Notes: generated by a model not told the origin, from the letters alone. Positions 1-8,550 are shown, numbered from the stretch's first letter. The stretch: 64,000 bases of DNA from Streptomyces pseudovenezuelae (GCF_029892565.1 NZ_JARXVH010000004.1:682001-746000); one strand, 5' to 3'. Made by a program: numbers and translations.

Positions 1-2440
1 CGAGCTGGACGTCGATCACCAACAGGGCGCCCATGATGCCGAAGAAGGTGACGACCGAGACGAACGCCGTGACCAGACCGGTCTGCAGGAAGGACGAGAG
101 GGCGTCGACGTCGGTCGTCATCCTCGTCATGATCCGGCCGGTCAACTCCCGCTCGTAGTAGTCGAGTCCGAGCCGCTGGAGCTGAGCGAAGATCTTCAGC
201 CGGAGCGCGTACAGCACCCGCTCACCCGTGCGTCCGGTCATCCGGGTCTCCCCGGTCTGCGCGGCCCACTGCACGGCGACGGCGGCCAGTCCGAGCAGCG
301 CGGCCGTCCAGACCGCGCCGATCGCCAGCGCGGAGACGCCCTGGTCGATGCCGTGCCGGATCAGCACGGGCAGCAGCAGTCCCACACCCGCGTCCACGGC
401 GACGAGCCCGAGGCTGATCAGCAACGGCCGCCCGAAACCGCGCAGAAGGCGCTTGAGCCCGTACGAGTCCTCGGGCCGCACCGCCCGTGCCTCGTCGATG
501 TCGGGGACGTCGGTCGCGGGCGGCAACGCGTCGACCTGGTCGAGCAGTTCGGGCGTGGCCGGCATCCCGGCCAGCGCCGTGTCCTTCGGCTCACGGTCCC
601 CGGTCCACAGCCGCGGGGTCACTCCGCGCTCGGCGTCGAACTCCGCGTCCAGCTCGTCGCGTACGGAGGTGTCCTCGCGGGGTGCGGCGGGAACGGCGTG
701 ACCGGGCGAGACGCCGCCGAGCTCGTCGGGGTCGGTCAGCAGGCGGCGGTAGAGGGCCGAGCGCTCCTGGAGCTCCTCGTGGGTGCCGACGTCGGCCAGG
801 CGTCCTGCGTCGAGGACGGCGATGCGGTCGGCGAGGCCCAGGGTGGAGCGGCGGTGGGCGATGAGGAGGGTGGTGCGGCCCCGCATCACCTCCTTGAGCG
901 CCTCGTGGATCTCGTGCTCCACGCGCGCGTCCACGGCCGAGGTGGCGTCGTCCAGGACCAGCAGGCGGGGGTCGGCGAGGATCGCGCGGGCGAGGGCGAC
1001 GCGCTGACGCTGGCCGCCGGAGAGGGTGAGGCCGTGCTCGCCGACCGTGGTGGCGTAGCCCTCGGGGAGTTCGGCGATGAAGCGGTCCGCCTGGGCGGCG
1101 CGCGCGGCCGACTCGATCTCCTCGTCGGTCGCGTCGGGGCGGCCGTAGGCGATGTTGCTGCGGACCGTGTCCGAGAAGAGGAAGGAGTCCTCGGGGACCA
1201 GGCCGATCGCGGCGCGCAGCGAGTCGTGGGTCAGCTCGCGGACGTCGTGGCCGCCGACGAGGACGGCGCCGTGCGTGACGTCGTAGAAGCGCGGCAGGAG
1301 CAGGGAGACGGTGGACTTGCCGGAGCCGGAGGAGCCGACGACCGCGAGGGTCTCGCCGGCGCGGATCTCGAAGGAGAGGCCTTCGAGGACGGGGCGCTCA
1401 TGGTCGTAGCCGAAGGAGACGTCGTCGAACTCGACCGTCGCGGGCGCGTCAGCGGGCAGCTCCTTCGTGCCGTCCTTCATGGTCGGCTCGGTGTCGATCA
1501 GCTCAAGGACGCGCTCGGTGCCGGCGCGGGCCTGCTGGCCGACGGTGAGCACCACGGCGAGCATCCGGACCGGGCCGACGAGCTGGGCGAGGTAGGTGGA
1601 GAAGGCGACGAACGTGCCGAGCGTGATGTGGCCGCGCACCGCCAGCCAGCCGCCGAGCGCCAGCATGGCGACCTGGCCGAGGGCCGGGACGGCCTGGAGG
1701 GCCGGGGTGTACCTGCTGTTCAGCCGGACCGTCCGCAGCCGCCCCGCGAAGAGCCGCCGCCCGACCTCGCGCAGCTTTCCGGTCTCCTGCTCCTCCTGCC
1801 CGAACCCCTTCACCACGCGTACGCCGCTGACGGCGCCGTCGACCACGCCCGCCACGGCGGCGGCCTGGGCCTGCGCGTACCAGGTGGCGGGGTGCAGCTT
1901 CGTCCGGCTGCGCCGCGCAATCCACCACAGCGCCGGGGCCACCGCGAGGGCGACCAGGGTGAGGGGCGGGGACAGCCAGGCCATGATCCCGAGCGAGATC
2001 ACGAAGAGGAGCAGGTTCCCGATGGTCATCGGGAGCATGAAGAGCAGGCCCTGGATCAGCTGGAGGTCGCTGGTCGCCCGGCCGACGACCTGGCCGGTGG
2101 ACAGCTCGTCCTGCCGGCGGCCGTCGAGCCGGGTGATCGTCTCGAACATCTCCGTCCGCAGATCGTGCTGGACGTCGAGGGCGAGGCGGCCGCCGTAGTA
2201 GCGGCGGATGTAGGTGAGGACGTAGACGACCAGGGCGGCGCCGATCAGGGCGCCGGCCCAGGGGGCCATGTCGCGGCTGTGGTCGCCGATCACGTCATCG
2301 ATGACCACCTTGGTGACCAGGGGAACGACCGCCATGACGGCCATGCCGCCCAGCGAGGAGCCGAGGGCGAGGATGACGTCCGTCGGATGGCGCCAGGCGT
2401 ATCCGGCGAGTCGTCTTACCCAGCCCTGCTGCGCTGTCAC
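1..2440 (-). CDS. Single-chain ABC exporter (TMD-NBD-TMD-NBD), 3' end outside the window
   Basis: The visible 813 residues of this inner-membrane ABC exporter give TMD1, then NBD1, then the start of TMD2. NBD2 lies beyond the window edge. NBD1 has a Walker A with K375 (GSSGSGKS), signature LSGGQ at 473-477, Walker B LVLDDATSAVD and an H-loop in LLIAHRR. The residue after Walker B, normally the catalytic Glu, is Asp498. This is typical of the degenerate site in heterodimeric exporters, so ATP hydrolysis would rest on the missing NBD2. A linker of about 100 residues rich in D, E and P joins NBD1 to TMD2. The GTG start at 2440 follows GGAGGG with good spacing. The substrate cannot be told from sequence; drugs, lipids or peptides are all possible for this family. 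Confidence 0.93.
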   Translation of the reverse strand, partial: MTAQQGWVRRLAGYAWRHPTDVILALGSSLGGMAVMAVVPLVTKVVIDDVIGDHSRDMAPWAGALIGAALVVYVLTYIRRYYGGRLALDVQHDLRTEMFETITRLDGRRQDELSTGQVVGRATSDLQLIQGLLFMLPMTIGNLLLFVISLGIMAWLSPPLTLVALAVAPALWWIARRSRTKLHPATWYAQAQAAAVAGVVDGAVSGVRVVKGFGQEEQETGKLREVGRRLFAGRLRTVRLNSRYTPALQAVPALGQVAMLALGGWLAVRGHITLGTFVAFSTYLAQLVGPVRMLAVVLTVGQQARAGTERVLELIDTEPTMKDGTKELPADAPATVEFDDVSFGYDHERPVLEGLSFEIRAGETLAVVGSSGSGKSTVSLLLPRFYDVTHGAVLVGGHDVRELTHDSLRAAIGLVPEDSFLFSDTVRSNIAYGRPDATDEEIESAARAAQADRFIAELPEGYATTVGEHGLTLSGGQRQRVALARAILADPRLLVLDDATSAVDARVEHEIHEALKEVMRGRTTLLIAHRRSTLGLADRIAVLDAGRLADVGTHEELQERSALYRRLLTDPDELGGVSPGHAVPAAPREDTSVRDELDAEFDAERGVTPRLWTGDREPKDTALAGMPATPELLDQVDALPPATDVPDIDEARAVRPEDSYGLKRLLRGFGRPLLISLGLVAVDAGVGLLLPVLIRHGIDQGVSALAIGAVWTAALLGLAAVAVQWAAQTGETRMTGRTGERVLYALRLKIFAQLQRLGLDYYERELTGRIMTRMTTDVDALSSFLQTGLVTAFVSVVTFFGIMGALLVIDVQL

Positions 2441-2561
2441 GCGGGTGCCCTCCGTTGTTTCTGGTGCGGATCCACGTACCGATCCACCGAAGGGCACCAA
2501 CGTCAAACGAAGCGGATTTCATCCCTCCGCAACAAAGAGAGGGAGAACAGGACAGCAGGGA

Positions 2562-3608
2562 TCAGACCCGTACCCGCAGGTAGTAGAACCGGGTCGTCTG
2601 GGCTGCGTTCTGGTTGTCGTCGCTCACCAGCAACACCTTCAGGCGGCCCTTCTCCTTGCCCGTGATCGTCATTCCCTCGATGTTGTCGAGGAGGGGGTTG
2701 GGCTGGGGCTGCTTCGCCGTGGCGCCCAGGGTGGGGCAGGTGGCGATGTCGGTGAGGAGGGTCTTCTTTATGAGGTGCACGCCGGGCTGGCCCGTGAGGT
2801 TCTCGATACCGCTGGTGTTCGTGGCGCGGCGGGGGTCGGCCAGGTAGAGGCGGACCGTGTTGCCGACGCCGGCGGTGAAGCCGCGCTCCAGGACGAGGAG
2901 GCGGCCGTCGGGGGTCGCCTGGACCTCGGGGACGCCCTGGATGGCGTCGTCGGTGCGGTACGCGTACTGGGCGCCGAGCTTGAAGTGGTCGCCCTTGGTC
3001 CGGTTCCACGTCTGGAAGCGGACGATGCCGGTGGAGTCGCCGGCGAGCGCGTACTCCATCGAGGCGAGCAGGGTGTGGCCGCCGGGCAGCATGGTCAGAC
3101 CCTCGAAGGTCTGGTTGTACGTGGCCCGGCCGGCGGGCGCGACGAGCAGCGAGGACGGGACCGGGAGGCGGTCGAGGATCTTGCCGTCGTGGGAGTAGCG
3201 GCGGATCGACGGCTCGACCTCCGAGGTGATCAGGCGGGTGCCGTCACGGTCGATGACCAGGCTCTCGGAGTCGAGCGCGGCGCCGTTCTCATCGGCGAGC
3301 TGGACGACCTTTTTCGGGGCCAGGGTCTTCGCGTTCAGGTCGAACAGCGAGGAGCGGTCGGACAGGGCCGTCAGGGAGCCGTCACGGTCGACCGCCAGCG
3401 CGGAGAGGTTGCCGACGAACGTGCCCTGGTACGTGGTCTTGTCCAGGGCGTCCGAGAAGCGGTCTAGGGAGACGGCGGGCGAACAGGTGTGACTCCCGTA
3501 GGAGTTCGCACTCCCGTAGGAGCCGGCGGAAGCCGGCCCGGCGGCGGTCAGGCAAGTGGCCGCCGCCAGGGCCGCGGTGACGGTCGTGAGTACGGTTCTC
3601 AGGCGCAT
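2562..3608 (-). CDS. Secreted phytase-like esterase
   Basis: This protein of about 348 residues has a clear Sec signal peptide (MRLRTVLTTVTAALAAATCL, cleavage near ASAGS). The mature part resembles the 'esterase-like activity of phytase' family. It shows beta-propeller-like repeats such as LSALAVDRDGSLTALSDRSS and a middle segment containing FEGLTMLPGGHTLLASMEYAL. The C-terminus (NPLLDNIEGMTITG) is typical of the family. Members act outside the cell on phosphate or other esters; the true substrate is unknown. ATG at 3608 is preferred over the GTG three codons upstream because it has a weak GGTGA ahead of it. The gene sits 54 bp downstream of the beta-lactamase-like gene on the same strand. 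A possible PHO-like repeat lies in that gap. Confidence 0.82.
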   Translation of the reverse strand: MRLRTVLTTVTAALAAATCLTAAGPASAGSYGSANSYGSHTCSPAVSLDRFSDALDKTTYQGTFVGNLSALAVDRDGSLTALSDRSSLFDLNAKTLAPKKVVQLADENGAALDSESLVIDRDGTRLITSEVEPSIRRYSHDGKILDRLPVPSSLLVAPAGRATYNQTFEGLTMLPGGHTLLASMEYALAGDSTGIVRFQTWNRTKGDHFKLGAQYAYRTDDAIQGVPEVQATPDGRLLVLERGFTAGVGNTVRLYLADPRRATNTSGIENLTGQPGVHLIKKTLLTDIATCPTLGATAKQPQPNPLLDNIEGMTITGKEKGRLKVLLVSDDNQNAAQTTRFYYLRVRV

Positions 3609-3627
3609 GGGCGTCACCGTAGGACGG

Positions 3628-3660
3628 GGACAGTGACGACTGGGAGACCGTTTCGTGAAA
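3628..3660 (-). promoter_or_regulatory. Possible PHO-box-like 11-nt repeats before the phytase-like gene
   Basis: On the minus strand three contiguous 11-mers read TTTCACGAAAC, GGTCTCCCAGT and CGTCACTGTCC. Against the Streptomyces PhoP repeat-unit consensus GKTCAYYYRSG they match at about 6, 9 and 7 of 11 positions. The block ends 19 nt before the ATG, which would imply a very short or leaderless transcript. The call is weak by itself. It gains some weight from the similar arrangement before the secreted endonuclease. Confidence 0.3.
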
Positions 3661-3662
3661 AA

Positions 3663-4520
3663 TCAGCTCGCGGCCAGGTCCTTGTGGATGACCTTGGCGA
3701 CGCCCTGGATGGTCGTGATCCCGTAGTTCATCGTGCTGTTGCCGTGCGTCAGCACCGAGATCATGTAGTCGTGGCCGCCACCCTTGAAGGTGCCCACGCT
3801 GTGGACGCGCCAGCCGTGCGTGGCGCGTTGCAGCCAGCCGTTCTTGACGTGCACGGAGACCCCGGAGGGGGTGCCGTACGGGGTGCCCCAGCGCTGGGAC
3901 GAGATGACCTGGCCCATCAACTTCTGGATGTAGGTACGGGAGTTGTCGCTGAGGACCGTGTTCTTCGCGGTGACCAGTTTGAGCAGTTTCTGCTCGTCGG
4001 TGACCGTGATCTGGGTGAGGCCCCAGTAGCCGTTCGCGCCGGGCTTGGTCTGCGTCATCTTGGCGGCGGCGAGGAAGCCCTTGATCTTCGTCAGACCCAG
4101 TTGCTTCCAGAGTTTGCTGGTCGCGTCGTTGTCGGACTTGGTGATCATGGCCTTGGCGCGGGCCGCCTCGGTGTCGGTCAGATACCGGTTGTGCTTCTTC
4201 GCGTCCCACAGGAGCGTGGCGAGAACGGTGACCTTGACGACGCTCGCCGAGTCGAAGGCGCTGGAGGCGCGGAGCGAGCAAGTGGTCTGGGTGGTGCGGT
4301 CGTAGAGGCCGACCGCGATCGTGCCCTTGCGGTTGGCGAGGGCGGCGGTGATGTCCTTCTTGAGCTTGGTCGCGAGCGCCGCCTTGGCGGACGTACAGGC
4401 GACGGTCGGCGTGGCCGCGGCGGCGGGGGTGGCGGCCGTGGCGGTGGCCACGCAGGCGGCGAGCGTGGCGCCGGCCACCCATCTGGCACGTACGGATATT
4501 CGAGGTTCCCCGTTAGTCAT
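3663..4520 (-). CDS. Class A beta-lactamase-like serine hydrolase, secreted
   Basis: This 285-residue exported protein has a signal peptide over about residues 10-37. It carries the three class A active-site elements: S93-V-V-K96, S129-D-N131 and K226-N-G228, which stands where KTG is usual. The KNG variant and the missing omega-loop ExxLN signature suggest one of the many Streptomyces beta-lactamase/DD-peptidase-like hydrolases. It is not a clear resistance enzyme. The likely substrate is a peptidoglycan precursor or a beta-lactam. It is transcribed away from the glycosyltransferase at 4702 across a 181-bp region holding three direct repeats. ATG at 4520 is the only start that gives a full signal peptide. 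Function is inferred from motifs. Confidence 0.85.
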   Translation of the reverse strand: MTNGEPRISVRARWVAGATLAACVATATAATPAAAATPTVACTSAKAALATKLKKDITAALANRKGTIAVGLYDRTTQTTCSLRASSAFDSASVVKVTVLATLLWDAKKHNRYLTDTEAARAKAMITKSDNDATSKLWKQLGLTKIKGFLAAAKMTQTKPGANGYWGLTQITVTDEQKLLKLVTAKNTVLSDNSRTYIQKLMGQVISSQRWGTPYGTPSGVSVHVKNGWLQRATHGWRVHSVGTFKGGGHDYMISVLTHGNSTMNYGITTIQGVAKVIHKDLAAS

Positions 4521-4547
4521 GCCCTATATGACTCACGGGTTCGAGCG

Positions 4548-4614
4548 AAAGGTTGTACGCATCCCTGCCTCATTGGGCAAAGGCTGTACCGACCCTGTTG
4601 GGCAAGGGCTGTAC
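4548..4614. repeat. Three direct repeats in the divergent promoter region
   Basis: An 11-mer of form AARGGYTGTAC occurs at 4548-4558, 4579-4589 and 4604-4614. The last two belong to a 17-mer (TTGGGCAAAGGCTGTAC, then TTGGGCAAGGGCTGTAC) that differs at one base and repeats with a 25-bp period. The repeats lie between the divergent hydrolase and glycosyltransferase genes, where operators would be expected. I do not recognise the cognate regulator. Confidence 0.6.
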
Positions 4615-4701
4615 AAGACGTTGCCGAGCCCTTGGTCGATTCACAGCCGGGGGCCAGGTTCGCCACAGCGCGCGCCCACGCCCGCTCACCACGATGCTCG
4701 G

Positions 4702-6966
4702 GTGACATCTGCCACCGATCCACACCCCCACACCGAGACCGTGTCCGAAGACTGGCCGCCGCCGACCCCGCCCGCGGCGCCCTCGGACAAAGCACCGCGC
4801 TGGTCGCTGCCTGCCCTGATCGCCATCCTGGTGCTGGCGGCGGCGCTGTACTCCTGGAATCTGTCCGGGTCCAGCCTCAACAGCTTCTACAGCTCGGCCG
4901 TCTACAGCGGCACGAAGAGCTGGGAGGCCTGGTTCTTCGGCTCGCTCGACGCGGGCAACTTCATCACGGTCGACAAACCACCGTTCGCCCTGATGATCAT
5001 GGGCCTGTCCTGCCGGATCTTCGGCTTCGGCACCTGGCAGATGATGCTGCCGGAGGTCGCCGCCGCGCTCGGCACGATCTGGATCCTGCACACGTCCGTG
5101 AAGCGGTACTTCGGGCACGTGGCCGCGGCGATCGCCGCGCTCGTCCTCGCGCTGACGCCGATCACGGTCGCCATCAACCGGGACAACAACCCCGACACCC
5201 TGCTCGTCCTGCTGATGGTCGGCGGCGCGGCCCTCGCGCTGCGCTCGGTGCGCACCGAGCGAGTGCTGCCGCTGATCGGCTCCGCGGTCTGCTTCGGGCT
5301 CGCCTTCAACACCAAGATGCTCCAGGGCTACATCGCCCTGCCGGCCGTCTTCGCCGTGTACCTGTTCGCGTCGAAGCTGGGCTGGAAGAAGAAGCTCGTC
5401 CAACTGGCCCTGGCCACGGTCGCGTTGGCCGTCTCCAGCTTCTGGTGGGCCACGGCCGTGTCCCTGGTGCCCGCCGACGACCGCCCCTACATCGGCGGTT
5501 CGACCGACGGCAGCGCCTGGAACCTGATCATGGGCTACAACGGCCTGGGCCGCGTCCTCGGCGGCGAGGGCAACGGCGGAGGCGGCGGTGGCGGGGCCGG
5601 TGGGGGCGGCGGAGGCGGCACCTTCGCCGGTACCGCGGGCCTGGGCCGGATGTTCAACGACATCCTCGGCGGCCAGATCTCCTGGCTGATCCCCTTCGCG
5701 GGCATCGCGCTCGTCGCCGGCCTGGTGCTGCGCGGGCGCGCCCCGCGCACCGACCCCACGCGCGCCGCGCTGGTGCTGTGGGGCGGCTGGCTGGTGCTGC
5801 ACTACCTGACCTTCGCCATGGCCGAGGGCACCATGCACCCGTACTACACGACCGCGCTCGCCCCGGGCATCGCGGCGCTCACGGGTGGTGGCGGCGTCAT
5901 GATGTGGCGCGCCTTCCGCAGCGGTGACGCCCGCTGGTCGTGGGTGCTGCCCGCCGGGCTCGCGGTCACCGGCAGCTGGGCGATCGTGCTGCTGCGCCGG
6001 GCCACCGACTGGAACACCTGGCTGTGGCCGGCCGTCGGCGTGGTGATGGTCCTCGCGATCGTCGGCCTGTTCGTCTTCCGCTCGGGCAACCGCGCCCGGC
6101 TCCTCGCCGTGTCCATCGCGGCGGCGATCATGGCGGCGCTGGCGGGCCCGACGGCCTACGCCGCCTCACCCGCACTCTCCTCCGCCTCCGGCGGCATGGG
6201 CGGCACCAACCCCACGGCCGGCCCCTCCACCGGCAACGGCGGCCCCGGCGGAGGCGGCGGTCCCGGCGGCGGCCGGGGCGGCTTCGGCGGCCAGCGCGGC
6301 GAGATGCCGGGCGGCACGCAGCAGGGCGGCGGCGGCCAGGGCCAGATGACGCCGGGGGGTGGCAACGGTGAGCTGCCGCAGGGCGGCGGGGCGCCGAGCG
6401 GGGCTCCAAGTGGGGCTCCAAGTGGCAGCGGTACGACTCCGGGCGGAACCGGCGGTACGGCTCCCGGCGGCACCAGTACCGGCGACGCACCCGGCGGCAC
6501 CGGCGGCGGCTTCGGCGGCGGCGGGATGGGCGGGGGCGGCGCCTCCACCGAGCTCGTCTCGTACCTGGAGAAGCACCAGAACGGCGCCAAGTGGCTGCTC
6601 GCGGTGTCCAATTCACAGTCCGCGGGCCAGCTGATCCTCAGCACCGGCAAGCCCGTCATCTCCATGTGGGGCTTCACCGGCTCCGACAAGGCGATGACCC
6701 TCGCCAAGCTCAAGGAACTGGTGAAGAAGGGCGAGTTGCACTACATCCAGCTCGGTGGCGGCGGCATGGGCGGCAACAGCAGCCTGAACCAGGAGGTCAC
6801 CAGCTGGGTGGAGAAGAACGGGACGGCGGTGAAGGAGAGCGAGTACAGCAAGAGTTCGTCGTCGGACTCTTCGTCGTCGAGCTCTTCCTCCAACTCGTCC
6901 GGCTCGTCCACGACTCAGACGAACACGTCGACGATCTACCGTCTGGACCCGTCGGACGTCAGCTGA
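4702..6966 (+). CDS. GT39/ArnT-YkcB-type polytopic glycosyltransferase with Gly-rich insert
   Basis: This integral-membrane protein of about 754 residues resembles the PMT/ArnT-like mannosyltransferases, which move a sugar from a polyprenyl-phosphate donor outside the membrane. Seen: a first TM (LPALIAILVLAAALYSWNL), the family loop ITVDKPPFALMIMG, multiple TMs and NRDNNPDTLLVLLMV. A Gly run sits near residues 288-308 in an extracytoplasmic loop. A Gly/Pro-rich stretch of about 120 residues (genomic about 6187-6543) links the last TM to a folded YkcB-type C-terminal domain (STELVSYLEKHQNGAKWLLA onward). A Ser-rich tail follows. GTG at 4702 was chosen because it precedes the short cytoplasmic N-terminus; no strong Shine-Dalgarno is visible, and GTG at 4741 is an alternative. 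A perfect terminator follows. Confidence 0.88.
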   Translation: MTSATDPHPHTETVSEDWPPPTPPAAPSDKAPRWSLPALIAILVLAAALYSWNLSGSSLNSFYSSAVYSGTKSWEAWFFGSLDAGNFITVDKPPFALMIMGLSCRIFGFGTWQMMLPEVAAALGTIWILHTSVKRYFGHVAAAIAALVLALTPITVAINRDNNPDTLLVLLMVGGAALALRSVRTERVLPLIGSAVCFGLAFNTKMLQGYIALPAVFAVYLFASKLGWKKKLVQLALATVALAVSSFWWATAVSLVPADDRPYIGGSTDGSAWNLIMGYNGLGRVLGGEGNGGGGGGGAGGGGGGGTFAGTAGLGRMFNDILGGQISWLIPFAGIALVAGLVLRGRAPRTDPTRAALVLWGGWLVLHYLTFAMAEGTMHPYYTTALAPGIAALTGGGGVMMWRAFRSGDARWSWVLPAGLAVTGSWAIVLLRRATDWNTWLWPAVGVVMVLAIVGLFVFRSGNRARLLAVSIAAAIMAALAGPTAYAASPALSSASGGMGGTNPTAGPSTGNGGPGGGGGPGGGRGGFGGQRGEMPGGTQQGGGGQGQMTPGGGNGELPQGGGAPSGAPSGAPSGSGTTPGGTGGTAPGGTSTGDAPGGTGGGFGGGGMGGGGASTELVSYLEKHQNGAKWLLAVSNSQSAGQLILSTGKPVISMWGFTGSDKAMTLAKLKELVKKGELHYIQLGGGGMGGNSSLNQEVTSWVEKNGTAVKESEYSKSSSSDSSSSSSSSNSSGSSTTQTNTSTIYRLDPSDVS

Positions 6967-7025
6967 GTAACCGGCTGAGAAATCGGCCGAGTAAAGAGCA
7001 CCCCAACGGCCTCCCCTAGGCCCCC

Positions 7026-7059
7026 AACGGCCCCCGACCTTCCGGTCGGGGGCCGTTTT
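7026..7059 (+). terminator. Rho-independent terminator of the glycosyltransferase gene
   Basis: A perfect 14-bp stem (7026-7039 with 7044-7057) closes a TTCC loop and ends in a T run. It lies 60 bp after the glycosyltransferase stop. Confidence 0.9.
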
Positions 7060-7101
7060 GCTATGTCAACTCGCGTAGACAAGGGGCAAATTGCCGGATC
7101 C

Positions 7102-7134
7102 GGTCATCGGATCGACATGTACAGGTCATTTACA
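7102..7134 (+). promoter_or_regulatory. Candidate PHO box upstream of the secreted endonuclease
   Basis: Three contiguous 11-mers read GGTCATCGGAT, CGACATGTACA and GGTCATTTACA. Against GKTCAYYYRSG, the Streptomyces PhoP direct-repeat unit, they match at 8, 7 and 10 of 11 positions, with the 11-nt phase kept. The block ends 68 nt before the endonuclease ATG. A PhoP-controlled secreted nuclease would release phosphate from DNA. Binding is inferred, not shown. Confidence 0.5.
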
Positions 7135-7202
7135 AGGCCGCACGCCCGTGCCACGCTCCCGTCTGCCGCCTCCATTCAACCCGCGTAGATGGGACCCCCT
7201 TT

Positions 7203-8006
7203 ATGCTGGCGACACGCATCCGCCGCTGGAAGACAGTGGCCCTCACGACGGCAGCCGTCCTGGTCGGCTTCAGCGCCCCCGCGCTGACGGCGACCCCGGC
7301 AGCGGCCACCACCACCGCGTACGACACGACGTACTACAAGAACGCGGTCGGCAAGACGGGCACCAGCCTCAAGTCCGCGCTGCACACGATCATCAGCAGC
7401 CAGACCAAGATCTCGTACTCCGCGGTCTGGGACGCGCTGAAGGCGACCGACCAGGACCCGAACAACAGCAACAACGTGATCCTGCTGTACAGCGGTGTCT
7501 CCCGCGCCAAGTCCCTCAACGGCGGCGACGTCGGCGACTGGAACCGCGAGCACACGTGGGCCAAGAGCCACGGCGACTTCGGCGAGGTGACCGGTCCCGG
7601 CACCGACCTGCACCACCTGCGTCCCGCGGACGTCCAGGTCAACAGCATCCGCGGCAACCTGGACTTCGACAACGGCGGCAGCGCGGTCGCCAACGGCGGC
7701 GGCAGCACCGTCGACTCCGACTCCTTCGCGCCGCGCGCGGCGGACCGGGGCGACGTGGCCCGCATGATCCTCTACATGGCCGTGCGCTACGAGGGTGACG
7801 ACGGCTTCGCCGACCTGGAGCCCAACGAGAAGGTCGGCAACGGCAGCAACCCCTACATGGGCAAGCTCTCCGTCCTCAAGGCCTGGAGCGCGGCGGACCC
7901 GCCGAGCGCCTTCGAGGAAAAGCGCAACCAGGTCATCTACGACACGTACCAGCACAACCGCAACCCGTTCATCGACCACCCGGAGTGGGTCGAGTCGATC
8001 TGGTAG
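7203..8006 (+). CDS. Secreted EndA/NucM-family endonuclease I
   Basis: This 267-residue extracellular nuclease has a signal peptide ending near ATPAAA (residue 35). The beta-beta-alpha metal active site reads NREHTWAKSHGDF (114-126), with H117 as the probable general base. DLHHLRPADVQVNSIRGN (135-152) supplies the Mg2+ ligands. This is the hallmark pair of the endonuclease I family, whose members cut DNA, and sometimes RNA, without sequence preference. Length fits the family. No strong Shine-Dalgarno is present (GGGACCCCCTTT before ATG). It is monocistronic, with a terminator on each side and a candidate PHO box 68 nt upstream. Its likely job is nucleic-acid scavenging. Confidence 0.92.
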   Translation: MLATRIRRWKTVALTTAAVLVGFSAPALTATPAAATTTAYDTTYYKNAVGKTGTSLKSALHTIISSQTKISYSAVWDALKATDQDPNNSNNVILLYSGVSRAKSLNGGDVGDWNREHTWAKSHGDFGEVTGPGTDLHHLRPADVQVNSIRGNLDFDNGGSAVANGGGSTVDSDSFAPRAADRGDVARMILYMAVRYEGDDGFADLEPNEKVGNGSNPYMGKLSVLKAWSAADPPSAFEEKRNQVIYDTYQHNRNPFIDHPEWVESIW

Positions 8007-8024
8007 ACGGAGACCGCTGAGCCG

Positions 8025-8065
8025 CGTACCGCTCGCCTGCCGCATGCCACCAGGCGGGCGGTACG
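8025..8065. terminator. Bidirectional terminator between convergent genes
   Basis: A 15-bp stem (8025-8039 with 8051-8065, one T-G pair) lies between the endonuclease stop and the convergent small gene at 8138. Confidence 0.75.
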
Positions 8066-8137
8066 GGGCCACGCACGACCGAGGCCGGCTGATCGGGATG
8101 CAACCCGAGCCGCCGCCCTCCGAGAAGAGTCTCGGCC

Positions 8138-8452
8138 CTACTCGAGACGCACGAGGTCCTCGGGCAACGCGTAGCGGTAGCCGCCGGTCAGCACGTCGTG
8201 CTCGAAGACCAGGACGTACTCCCGGTCCTCGTCCAGTCCGCACGTAGCGCAGGGCTCCTGGTAGCCGATGGCCTCCGCACGCTCCTGCCCGGGCGTCCCC
8301 TTGTCGTTGCCGCCCCATCGCAGACGCTCGCCGATGCGATAGGTGTCCTGCCACGCGTGCCCGAAGTGGAACTGAAGGGTCATCGGCTCCTCGTCGCCAC
8401 ACCCGAGGCAGCCGTGCAACCGCGGCACGACCGCCGTGTTGAACGCCCCCAT
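8138..8452 (-). CDS. Small protein of unknown function with two CxxC pairs
   Basis: I do not recognise this 104-residue protein. Two CxxC pairs (CLGC near residue 15, CATC near residue 68) could bind zinc as a small ribbon or knuckle. The rest is rich in aromatic and acidic residues and has no signal peptide or TM. A strong GGAGGGG eight bases before the ATG at 8452 supports the start. It is the last of four small minus-strand genes that follow the Rhs gene. Small acidic proteins in that position are often immunity proteins or remnants of them, but nothing here proves that. Confidence 0.7.
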   Translation of the reverse strand: MGAFNTAVVPRLHGCLGCGDEEPMTLQFHFGHAWQDTYRIGERLRWGGNDKGTPGQERAEAIGYQEPCATCGLDEDREYVLVFEHDVLTGGYRYALPEDLVRLE

Positions 8453-8550
8453 CGCCCCTCCGCCCTCAATGTCAGTCGGTACGGACCTCGCCACCCCTCG
8501 GCGTCGGTCATGTTCCGTCGCCCTCCACGATCGTCGGTCGCGCCCGGAGT

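Noticed and set aside
3663..4520. Beta-lactam resistance gene
   Set aside because: The KNG variant and missing omega-loop signature point to a chromosomal beta-lactamase-like hydrolase. Resistance cannot be claimed.
5565..6543. Repeated GGC-rich blocks as a possible CRISPR or satellite array
   Set aside because: They are in-frame Gly/Pro codons inside the glycosyltransferase, with no constant repeat length or unique spacers.
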